From Deltaproteobacteria bacterium (GTDB taxonomy: Bacteria; Desulfobacterota; Deferrisomatia; Deferrisomatales; Deferrisomataceae), in contig JAADGT010000347.1 in NCBI GenBank assembly GCA_013152215.1, positions 6,537 to 16,110 of the forward strand: a stretch of 9,574 nucleotides of DNA, in the 5' to 3' direction. The notes beneath the pieces are model-generated. The model had not been told where the DNA came from. It was given only the letters and a program-made list of their open reading frames with translations, and ran no database searches. The position numbers were made by a program, and so were the translations under genes. Shown here in pieces: positions 1-6,137 of this stretch (position 1 is the first letter of the stretch; each line of letters opens with the position of its first letter).

Positions 1-17
1 CCGCCCCAGTGGGTCAT
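1..17 (-). CDS. Possible start of an unidentified gene (partial, cut by window edge)
   Basis: An ATG at 17-15 overlaps the TGA of the zinc-ribbon gene in an ATGA arrangement and opens a frame beginning MTHWG before the window ends. The overlap is a common sign of translational coupling in an operon. The only possible ribosome binding site is the weak ggaaag just upstream, inside the previous gene. Five codons are too few to name a product, and chance overlap is possible. Confidence 0.3.
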
Positions 18-178
18 GCTTTCCGGCTCGTCTTGGCGAAAAATCCGGTGTACACCCGGGTCACCTTCTTCTCATGGCAACTCGGGCACTCCACGGTGCG
101 CTTCCCCACCTCCGTGGGGCGCATCTCCACGTCGAAGTCCTTGTCACACTTGGGGCAGTGGTACGGGTACATGGGCAT
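14..178 (-). CDS. FmdB-family zinc-ribbon protein
   Basis: This 54-residue protein begins MPMYPYHCPKCDKDF and has two CxxC pairs, C8/C11 and C31/C34, which should bind one zinc ion. The opening 'MPxYxYxCxxC' pattern, the central 'E' and 'CPSC' stretch and the basic tail match the small FmdB/CxxC_CxxC_SSSS putative regulatory family (Pfam zinc_ribbon_8 type). The molecular role of these proteins is not firmly known; they are named after a gene next to formamidase/amidase operons. The start is supported by a strong Shine-Dalgarno, gaggaggtg, about 5 bases upstream. An ATG two codons later is also possible. It lies 63 bp downstream of the flgM-like gene on the same strand, so they may share a transcript, and its stop overlaps a possible next start. 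No signal peptide or membrane segment is visible, so it is probably cytoplasmic. Confidence 0.85.
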   Translation of the reverse strand: MPMYPYHCPKCDKDFDVEMRPTEVGKRTVECPSCHEKKVTRVYTGFFAKTSRKA

Positions 179-241
179 GGCTACACCTCCTCGGCTGGCG
201 CCGTCCGCCGGCGACGGAACCGAGGCGGGCGCGGGGGATCC

Positions 242-565
242 TCACCCGTACGGGAACGCCTCTCCATGCCCCCCCAGGCCCCAGGCGTGCTCCCGCAACA
301 GGCGGGGCAGCACCTCCCGGCCGCTCACCCGATACCGGCCTTCCCGGATCGCCTGGGACAGGGCTTCTACCAGTTCCTCTCGCACCTCCGGGGCCAGGAG
401 CGCCAGGGTCCGAGCCCGCTGCACCTCGAGGCCCCGGTCCGAGACCTCCACACGGTCCACGGCCACACCGACCCCGGCCACCCCCTCCACCGGAGCCTCT
501 CGACGGGGGCGACCCGGCGAAGGGGTACCCGACACGTATCCCCTTCGAACGTCACGAACTCGCAT
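242..565 (-). CDS. flgM: FlgM-like anti-sigma-28 factor
   Basis: This 107-residue protein has a loose, basic, Gly/Pro-rich N-terminus (residues 1-35) and a C-terminal helical domain. The core 'VDRVEVSDRG' (37-45), then 'PEVREELVEALSQAIREGRYRV' pattern (59-80) and 'VLPRLLREHA' (85-94), follow the FlgM layout: a 'V.LSD' motif, a helix, 'I..G.Y.V' and a final 'LL'. FlgM binds and holds the flagellar sigma factor FliA until the hook-basal body is complete and FlgM is exported. The disordered N-terminus fits its role in export. I chose the ATG at 565 because agaggtg lies just upstream; an earlier in-frame ATG at 619 would add repeat-derived residues. No flgN or flgK is visible next to it, which is unusual for flgM, so the call rests on the domain pattern alone. 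Confidence 0.7.
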   Translation of the reverse strand: MRVRDVRRGYVSGTPSPGRPRREAPVEGVAGVGVAVDRVEVSDRGLEVQRARTLALLAPEVREELVEALSQAIREGRYRVSGREVLPRLLREHAWGLGGHGEAFPYG

Positions 566-582
566 GGCACCTCTTTTGTGTT

Positions 583-606
583 GGAAGGCTGGGATGCTGG
601 AGGGCT
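583..606 (+). repeat. Octamer-period repeat array A (three units)
   Basis: Three consecutive 8-bp units, ggaaggct, gggatgct and ggagggct, share the consensus GGRNKGCT. They lie just upstream of the flgM-like gene. The middle unit, read on the other strand, is agcatccc, which also occurs in the array at 4209-4240, so the two belong to one family in opposite orientation. Confidence 0.7.
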
Positions 607-683
607 GGCACGCGACCAAGCCGGAAGAATCGTCCAGCCCATCCTCAATGCATACAAGATGCCGTCACCGTAGCCAAAAGGCA

Positions 684-731
684 AGACGGCTAGAGGGCTG
701 GAAGGCTAGGAGGCTGGAAGGCTTGAAAGCA
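684..731 (+). repeat. Octamer-period repeat array B (five good units plus one decayed)
   Basis: The units agacggct, agagggct, ggaaggct, aggaggct and ggaaggct run head to tail from 684 to 723, followed by a decayed tgaaagca. The consensus is RGRNGGCT with an exact 8-bp period. The array starts just after the trpA stop. In the trpA transcript it reads as a C-rich, G-poor stretch with regular pyrimidine-C dinucleotides, the kind of RNA that the Rho factor binds; a termination role is inference. No hairpin-plus-T terminator is visible after trpA. Confidence 0.8.
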
Positions 732-740
732 TCCCTAGTC

Positions 741-1534
741 CTAACCCTTCAACGCTTCCCGTAGGGAGTCCAGAAACTTGCGAGCCCGAGCCACGGCCGA
801 GGCCCCGGCATGGTCGCCGACGGTCCGGATCAGGGCGCTGCCCACGATCACCCCGTCCGAGCGCGCGGCGAGCGCCGCGGCCGAGGCGGCGTCCGACACC
901 CCGAACCCCACCAGAGCGGGCAGATCCGTGTGACGACGCACCCGGCCGACCAGATCGTCCACGGTGGCCTCGACGGGCCGCTTCTGCCCGGTGACCCCGG
1001 TCACGCTCACGCAGTACACGAACCCCGAGGCGCCGGCCACGATGCGGCCCACCCGCTCCTCGGGCGTGGTGGGCGCCACCAGGAGCACCGTGTCGAGCCC
1101 CTGATCCCGGGCCACGGGCAGGAACTCGCCGCTCTCCTCCCAGGGAAGGTCCACCACCAGCACCCCGTCGGCCCCGGCCTGCCGGGCCTCCCGGGCGAAC
1201 CGCTCGGAGCCCCGGGACAGCACCGGGTTGTAGTAGGTCATGAACAGGGCCGGGATCCCCAGGCCCCGGTCCCGGGCGGCCCGCAGATCGGCGAACGCGT
1301 GCTCCAGCCGGTACCCGGCCGCCAGCACCCGGGCGCTGGCCTCCTGGATCACCGGTCCGTCGGCCGAGGGGTCCGAGAACGGGATCCCCACCTCGAGCGC
1401 ATCCGCTCCGGCCCGCTCCGCCTCCAGCAACAGATCCACGAAGGTCTGCCGGTCGGGAAACCCCGCCGTCAGGAACGGCACCAACGCCTTCCCCCCCCGA
1501 TCCCGCACCGAACGAAGCGCCGACTCCAGGCGGT

Positions 1535-1538
<4 letters not shown>
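741..1538 (-). CDS. trpA: Tryptophan synthase alpha subunit
   Basis: TrpA cleaves indole-3-glycerol phosphate to indole and glyceraldehyde 3-phosphate, and the indole passes by tunnel to TrpB in the alpha2-beta2 complex. The 265-residue protein is of normal length. The family signature 'LEVGIPFSDPSADGPVIQ' spans about 48-65, with catalytic glutamate E49 and aspartate D60. Other conserved blocks are 'FMTYYNP' (99-105), 'VVDLPWEES' (128-136), 'LVAPTTP' (153-159) and the phosphate-binding 'VGFGVSD' and 'DGVIVGSA' (210-216, 228-235). The start is a GTG at 1538, whose bases overlap the TGA of trpB (GTGA). A strong gggaggtg lies upstream within trpB, so translation is probably coupled and keeps the subunits in balance. 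It is the last gene of the operon. No defect is visible. Confidence 0.97.
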
Positions 1539-2725
<1,187 letters not shown>

Positions 2726-2754
2726 GGGTGCTCCGTTTCGTGGGGAGTGGGCGT

Positions 2755-3939
2755 TCAACCCCGGACCCGCTCCAGGGCCCGGCGGAACCCGGGGAGGCTC
2801 CGCTCCACGGTCTCGTACGAGCAGCAGTAGGCCAGACGAAAGTGGCCCGGGCCGCCGAACCCGCTTCCGGGCACGGCCAGGATGTTCTCCTTCTGGAGCT
2901 CGCGCACGAAGGCCACATCGTCCTCGATGGGGCTCTTGGGGAACAGGTAGAACGCCCCTTCCGGCTTGGGGCAGTCGTATCCCGCCTCCACCAGGCCCTG
3001 GTACAGGGCGTCGCGGTTGCGCCGGTAGAACTCCAGGTCCACCGTGACCCCCTGGAGCCGGGCCACCACCCGCTGGGCCAGGGCCGGGGCGTTCACGTAC
3101 CCCAGGATCCGGTTGGTAAAGGTCAGGGCCCCGGTCACCAGGGCCACGTCGTCCATGCGGGGGCTCACCGCGATGTACCCGATCCGCTCCCCCGGCAGGC
3201 TCAGATCCTTGGAGTACGAGGTGCACACGAAGGCATAGGGGAAGATCTCGAGCACGGGCGGCACCTCGACCCCGTCGTACACGATCTTCCGGTACGGCTC
3301 GTCCGAGATCAGATAGATCCTGCGTCCCAGCTCGGCCGACTTCCGGTCCAGGAGGTCCCGCAGGGCCTCCAGGCTGGCCCGGTCGTACACCTTGCCCGTC
3401 GGGTTGTTGGGCGAGTTGATCAGCACGGCCCGGGTCCGGGGGCCGATCGCCTCGTCCAAGACGTCGAGCCGGAGGTCGAACGCCTCGGTGGTGGGCACGG
3501 TCTTGAGCACGCCCCCGTGGTTGTCCAGGTAGAAGTTGTACTCCACGAAGTAGGGTCGAGGCACCACCACCTCGTCGCCCGGGTCCAGGATGGCCCGGAA
3601 CACGGTGTTCAGGGCTCCCCCGGCCCCCACGGTCATCACGATGTGGTCCGCCGTGAGGTCCACCCCCTGCTCTTTCGACACGTAGCTCGCCACGGCCTCG
3701 CGGACCTCCGGGAACCCGGCGTTGGGCATGTATCCGTGGCACCCCGGGGGATCGTCCTGGGCCAGCTCCTGCAGCACCTCCCGGAACCGATCCGGGGGAT
3801 CCAGGTTGGGGTTGCCCAAGCTGAAGTCGTACACGTTCTCCGGCCCGAGCTCCTTTTTCAGACGGGCCCCTTCCTCGAACATCTTCCGGATCCACGAGGC
3901 CCGCTCGAGGGCCGTGCGAACGCGTTGGGACACGGGCAT
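2755..3939 (-). CDS. Class I/II pyridoxal-phosphate aminotransferase
   Basis: This 394-residue protein is a fold-type I aminotransferase of the aspartate aminotransferase superfamily. The cofactor lysine is K244 in 'SYSKDLSLPGERIGY' (241-255). 'SPNNPTG' (176-182) and 'SDEPYRK' (212-218) supply the asparagine, aspartate D213 and tyrosine Y216 that contact the cofactor. R368 in 'HFRLAYC' should bind the substrate carboxylate. The early 'SLGNPNLDPP' (40-49) and 'HGYMPNAGFPEVREA' (68-82) are typical of one bacterial subfamily. The amino donor and acceptor cannot be read from the sequence. As first gene of an operon with trpBA it may act on aromatic or aspartate-type substrates, but that is inference. 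The start at 3939 has an ideal aggaggt at 3946-3952. Confidence 0.93.
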   Translation of the reverse strand: MPVSQRVRTALERASWIRKMFEEGARLKKELGPENVYDFSLGNPNLDPPDRFREVLQELAQDDPPGCHGYMPNAGFPEVREAVASYVSKEQGVDLTADHIVMTVGAGGALNTVFRAILDPGDEVVVPRPYFVEYNFYLDNHGGVLKTVPTTEAFDLRLDVLDEAIGPRTRAVLINSPNNPTGKVYDRASLEALRDLLDRKSAELGRRIYLISDEPYRKIVYDGVEVPPVLEIFPYAFVCTSYSKDLSLPGERIGYIAVSPRMDDVALVTGALTFTNRILGYVNAPALAQRVVARLQGVTVDLEFYRRNRDALYQGLVEAGYDCPKPEGAFYLFPKSPIEDDVAFVRELQKENILAVPGSGFGGPGHFRLAYCCSYETVERSLPGFRRALERVRG

Positions 3940-3970
3940 GGGGAGACCTCCTTGACAACTTCGTTGGAAT

Positions 3971-4003
3971 GGACGGCTGGGCGGCCGGGCCGCTTGGCGG
4001 CTC
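3971..4003 (+). repeat. Octamer array C, left arm of an imperfect inverted repeat
   Basis: Four 8-bp units, ggacggct, gggcggcc, gggccgct and tggcggct, run from 3971 to 4002. Aligned by hand, 25 of 33 bases match the reverse complement of 4083-4115. It falls in the predicted 5' untranslated leader of the aminotransferase-trpBA operon. Confidence 0.7.
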
Positions 4004-4032
4004 GCCCCACCCGCCTCGGACGGGGATCACCG

Positions 4033-4062
4033 AATCTATCAGATGGGCACGGGCCACCTCAA
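4033..4062 (-). promoter_or_regulatory. Candidate promoter of the aminotransferase-trpBA operon
   Basis: On the minus strand a -35-like ttgagg (4062-4057) is followed after 18 bp by a -10-like tagatt (4038-4033). Each matches the sigma-70 consensus at 4 of 6 bases. Transcription would start near 4026 and give a leader of roughly 87 nt containing array C. The site lies in the loop between the inverted arms 3971-4003 and 4083-4115. No leader peptide with tandem Trp codons is visible, so classical attenuation is not supported. Confidence 0.4.
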
Positions 4063-4082
4063 GGAATGCCGCCGCGGCTCGG

Positions 4083-4115
4083 GAGCCGCCAGGCCGCTTA
4101 GCTGCCCAGCCGCCT
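4083..4115 (-). repeat. Octamer array D, right arm of the inverted repeat
   Basis: The units agccgcca, ggccgctt, agctgccc and agccgcct (4084-4115), with a decayed agccgaat after them, are the reverse complement of the array C type. The pair could form a cruciform or long hairpin enclosing about 80 bp. Confidence 0.7.
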
Positions 4116-4208
4116 AGCCGAATCCAGGCCCCATGCCCCCGAGACGGTGAGGTGATGCCGAACAGGCGTGGCCATGCTTGGAACGCCCGGAAATCAGGAT
4201 GGTTTTTA

Positions 4209-4240
4209 AGCCTCCTAGCATCCCAGCCTCCTAGCATCCT
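4209..4240 (-). repeat. Octamer-period repeat array E (four units, alternating)
   Basis: The units agcctcct, agcatccc, agcctcct and agcatcct follow each other without a gap, so a 16-bp pattern is repeated almost perfectly. On the minus strand the consensus is RGGAKGCT, close to arrays A and B. It lies upstream of the slyD promoter, with no coding potential that I trust. Confidence 0.8.
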
Positions 4241-4250
4241 AGCGGAAGTT

Positions 4251-4300
4251 ACAAAAAAAGAACCTTTTCGTTTGACAGACGTATCCGGGCCGGGTAGGGT
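4251..4300 (+). promoter_or_regulatory. Sigma-70-like slyD promoter with A-rich upstream element
   Basis: A perfect -35 hexamer, ttgaca (4272-4277), is followed after exactly 17 bp by taggg-t (tagggt, 4295-4300), which matches the -10 consensus at three positions including the first A and last T. The A/T-rich stretch from about 4251, including seven consecutive A, could serve as an UP element for the RNA polymerase alpha subunit. Transcription should begin near 4307. Confidence 0.65.
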
Positions 4301-4313
4301 GGCTTCGCAACGT

Positions 4314-4356
4314 CCCGGTCTCCCCGAGACACAAGGGGGCCGGGCAAACTTTTTTT
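4314..4356 (+). promoter_or_regulatory. Leader hairpin followed by a T-run before slyD
   Basis: The arms cccgg (4314-4318) and ccggg (4340-4344) can pair. An alternative inner stem is gtctc/gagac (4318-4330). A run of seven T (4350-4356) follows and abuts the ribosome binding site ggaggt (4357-4362). This resembles a weak leader terminator or translational control hairpin, but the five bases between stem and T-run make efficient termination doubtful. Confidence 0.3.
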
Positions 4357-4371
4357 GGAGGTAAGAGAGTT

Positions 4372-4878
4372 ATGAAGGCAGAAGACAACCTGTACGTGGC
4401 CATCGACTACACCCTCACCCTCGACTCGGGCGAGGTGGTGGACCGTTCGGACCCGGGGGAACCGCTTGGCTTCATCTTCGGCAAGGGCCAGATCATCCCC
4501 GGCCTGGAGCGTGCCCTGCGGGGCATGGAGGCCGGCCAGTCCGCCAAGGTGACCGTAGAGCCCGAGGACGGTTACGGCCTGCCCCGGCAGGACCTCATGC
4601 GGGAGATCCCCCGCGAGAACTTCCCGGCCGATATGGAGATCGAGCCCGGCATGGGGTTCGAGGCCCGAGGCCCCCACGGCCCCGTGGTGTTCCGGGTGAA
4701 CGAGGTTCGCGACGACGTGGTCGTGGCGGACTTCAACCATCCCCTGGCCGGCGAGCGGCTCCACTTCGAGGTGACCGTGGCCGAGGTCCGCAAGCCCCGG
4801 CCCGAGGAGCTGGCGGCCCTGTTCGGCGGCGGCTGCGAGCCCACCGACTGCGGAAGCTGCTCCGGCGGCTGCGCCTGA
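4372..4878 (+). CDS. slyD: SlyD-type FKBP peptidyl-prolyl isomerase
   Basis: This cytoplasmic 168-residue protein should be a prolyl isomerase and chaperone that also binds metal, as SlyD does in nickel delivery for hydrogenase maturation. The FKBP half shows 'YTLTLDSGEVVDRS' (13-26) and 'FIFGKGQIIPGLERAL' (34-49). The 'insert-in-flap' chaperone domain spans about 68-125. The signature 'VADFNHPLAGERLHFEV' (118-134) closes the FKBP fold. The tail after residue 150 has four cysteines (155, 160, 163, 167) in a Gly/Cys-rich stretch but lacks the histidines of the E. coli tail, so metal preference may differ. It is a single-gene unit with its own promoter, a strong ggaggt 9 bases upstream of ATG and a terminator 27 bp after the stop. 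It appears intact. Confidence 0.95.
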   Translation: MKAEDNLYVAIDYTLTLDSGEVVDRSDPGEPLGFIFGKGQIIPGLERALRGMEAGQSAKVTVEPEDGYGLPRQDLMREIPRENFPADMEIEPGMGFEARGPHGPVVFRVNEVRDDVVVADFNHPLAGERLHFEVTVAEVRKPRPEELAALFGGGCEPTDCGSCSGGCA

Positions 4879-4904
4879 GCCCGACCGTTTCGGACCGACC
4901 CGAA

Positions 4905-4936
4905 AGCGGGGCCCCTGTAGGGGCCCCGCTTTTTTT
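4905..4936 (+). terminator. Intrinsic terminator of slyD
   Basis: An 11-bp perfect GC-rich stem (4905-4915 with 4920-4930) with loop tgta is followed by a run of T to 4936. AAA on the 5' side makes it potentially active in both directions. Confidence 0.93.
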
Positions 4937-5261
4937 GGCCGGACAGCCGGCTCCCTCGGCTGCACCGAAGCCGGGGCGAAGCGGGCGCCGCGCATGGCCC
5001 CCACGGGGCGCCATCGCCCCCCCGAAGCGAGCCCGACGCAACCCCCTGGGACGGCCCCGTGAAGTTGCCCCGGTTTCGTGGACAGGTCACGCACCCCTAC
5101 CAAAGGTGGGGGTTTGCAAAACCGTGGACCGCTCAAAGCGGTTCAACACCGGGAGCCGCCTAAAGGCGGCTACTCCGGCAGCCTCTTTAACTGCTCAATC
5201 ATACGATCTTCACGCTGCCCATGGACCCCGTTACCCACCAAAAAGTCGGAAGAACCATCAG
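4937..5261. other. Non-coding stretch with a series of predicted hairpins
   Basis: I see no convincing gene here. Short inverted repeats follow one another: 4944-4962 (6-bp stem), 4994-5014 (8 pairs with one mismatch), 5093-5113 (9 pairs with an aaa loop), 5126-5144 (8 pairs with a caa loop) and 5149-5178 (7-bp inner stem with loop taaa plus a 4-bp outer stem). The last three are tightly packed and each has an A-rich loop followed by G. Frames are open through it on the plus strand, but they look like GC-rich noise. A structured RNA or the eroded remains of mobile elements are both possible. I do not recognise a known RNA family. Confidence 0.45.
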
Positions 5262-5355
5262 GGGGTGCCGAGGGACCTGGCCGGAACAACCGTGCAGGTA
5301 TGCCGGGGGCGTAAAAAGCGGATGACGCGGACAGCGTGGAAGTGGGTGAAGAGGC
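5262..5355 (+). pseudogene. IS5-family transposase fragment, left of the IS66 insertion
   Basis: The frame reads GVPRDLAGTTVQVCRGRKK, then RMTRTAWKWVKRR, and breaks at 5355 where the IS66 element begins. In IS5-family transposases of the 'IEPVIGHLK' type, a 'YRG' motif and a short beta/basic segment come just before the 'RRRAAVEP' block. This fragment fits that segment, and it continues in frame into 7784 once the IS66 element and one 8-bp duplication are removed. The catalytic aspartates would lie upstream, but nothing before about 5256 resembles the family, so the 5' half has been lost. No inverted repeat matching the right side was found. Confidence 0.75.
5348..5355. repeat. Target site duplication of the IS66 element, left copy
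   Basis: The bases gaagaggc directly precede the left inverted repeat and are identical to 7776-7783. Eight base pairs is the usual IS66-family target duplication. Confidence 0.95.
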
Positions 5356-5373
5356 GTAAGCGCTCAATAAACC
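5356..5373 (+). repeat. IS66 left terminal inverted repeat
   Basis: The 18-bp end gtaagcgctcaataaacc pairs with 7758-7775, with two mismatches at its tenth and eleventh positions. Confidence 0.95.
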
Positions 5374-5428
5374 CCTTCTGTTCCGTCTGACCGTGGCCTG
5401 TCATCCTGCGATCCGACTGGAGGGACCC

Positions 5429-5452
5429 GTTTTCCTGGTCGTTTTCCTGGTC
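5429..5452 (+). repeat. Perfect 12-bp tandem duplication ahead of tnpA
   Basis: The 12-mer gttttcctggtc occurs twice with no spacer, just upstream of the aaaggagga ribosome binding site of tnpA. It may be a replication-slippage product. I see no function for it. Confidence 0.9.
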
Positions 5453-5467
5453 GGAAAGGAGGATGGC

Positions 5468-5733
5468 ATGGCGGTAATCGGAAGCTACCGGGTGAAGCGG
5501 CAACGCAGGCGGCAGCTGGCACGGGGCACCAACGTGGCGGCGGTACCGGAGGGGCGGGCCCGTCTGATTCCGGTGGGTACCGTGGCCTCTCGTTGGGGTT
5601 GGCAATGGGTCAGAGCGCGCCGGGGGCCCATCTCTGCGTGTGGATCGGCGGCCGCTACGAGGTTCGGGTGGGGCCGGGGTTTGAGGAGGCGACCCTGGCG
5701 CGGCTCGTACGCACATTGGAGCGGCTGGCATGA
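5468..5733 (+). pseudogene. tnpA: IS66 tnpA remnant, shortened and frameshifted
   Basis: In IS66 elements TnpA is a small helix-turn-helix accessory protein needed with TnpB and TnpC. The likely start is the ATG at 5468, after aaaggagga, giving MAVIGSYRVKRQRRRQLARG and then, later, RARLIPVGTVAS. The family-like C-terminus, 'GAHLCVWIGGRYEVRVGPGFEEATLARLVRTLERLA', lies in a different frame (codons in phase with 5731) and ends at TGA 5731-5733. The frame change must fall near 5575-5610. About 88 codons are left, against roughly 110-140 in relatives, and the usual helix-turn-helix between the basic start and 'RLIPV' seems missing. The stop overlaps the tnpB ATG, the expected arrangement. Deletion plus frameshift is my reading. 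Confidence 0.7.
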
Positions 5734-6073
5734 TCGGGGTGCCGTCGGGGACGCGAGTGTACTTGGCGGTGGGGGCTACAGACATGCGAAAGGCGATCAA
5801 CGGGCTTGCGGCGTTGGTGGAGACCCAGATGCGCTGTCGGGCCACCTGTTCGTGTTTTGCAACCGGGCGCGGACGATCGTGAAGGCGCTCTACTGGGACC
5901 ACAACGGGTTTTGCCTGTGGCAGAAGCGGCTGGAGGCGGATCGGTTTCGGTGGCCCGGTAGTGAGAAGGAGGTGTTGGAGATCGAGCCGCGGCAGCTTTT
6001 GTGGTTATTGAGCGGGCTGGAAGTGGAGCAGGAGGGTTCTCATCGTCGGTTGTCGTTTGGATCTGCTGCGTAA
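5730..6073 (+). pseudogene. tnpB: IS66 tnpB (Orf2), disrupted by an apparent 10-bp deletion
   Basis: TnpB is the small conserved IS66 Orf2 protein. The N-terminal part MIGVPSGTRVYLAVGATDMRKAINGLAALVETQ is read from ATG 5730 and matches the family, including the 'ATDMRK' motif. After 'ETQ' (ending at 5828) that frame becomes meaningless. The conserved continuation, 'DALSGHLFVFCNRARTIVKALYWDHNGFCLWQKRLE', is found in the frame that ends at TAA 6071-6073. Relatives have seven residues between the 'Q' and 'GHLFVF'; here only 11 bases remain instead of 21, so exactly 10 bp are missing. A near-repeat of atg(g)cgctg in the ancestral sequence could explain the loss by slippage. The downstream half stays open from 5393 in one frame, but fused to non-TnpB sequence. 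Confidence 0.85.
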
Positions 6074-6137
6074 AAAAAGCCTCAGAATCAGAGAAAGACT
6101 GGACATGGAGGCGCTCTTTGTGGTATAGGGCGGGTCG

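Noticed and set aside
2728..4101. Long plus-strand open frame opposite the aminotransferase
   Set aside because: It is a shadow on the antisense strand of a clear PLP enzyme; composition is His/Gly/Val-rich and no family motif is visible.
2726..4237. Open frame extending trpB upstream by about 500 codons
   Set aside because: It overlaps the aminotransferase in another frame, is Gly/Pro/Arg-rich in the manner of GC-rich noise, and the normal TrpB N-terminus starts at 2725.
4007..4240. CRISPR array or trp attenuator in the aminotransferase upstream region
   Set aside because: Repeats are 8 bp with no spacers, and no leader peptide with consecutive Trp codons was found.
5060..5084. tg...ca stretch (ccggtttcgtggaca) resembling an IS3-family terminus
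   Set aside because: No partner end, no transposase and no target duplication; only a vague resemblance from memory.
5730..6073. Programmed frameshift in tnpB
   Set aside because: The protein alignment lacks residues at the junction (10 bp short), and no slippery heptamer is visible there, so a deletion is simpler.
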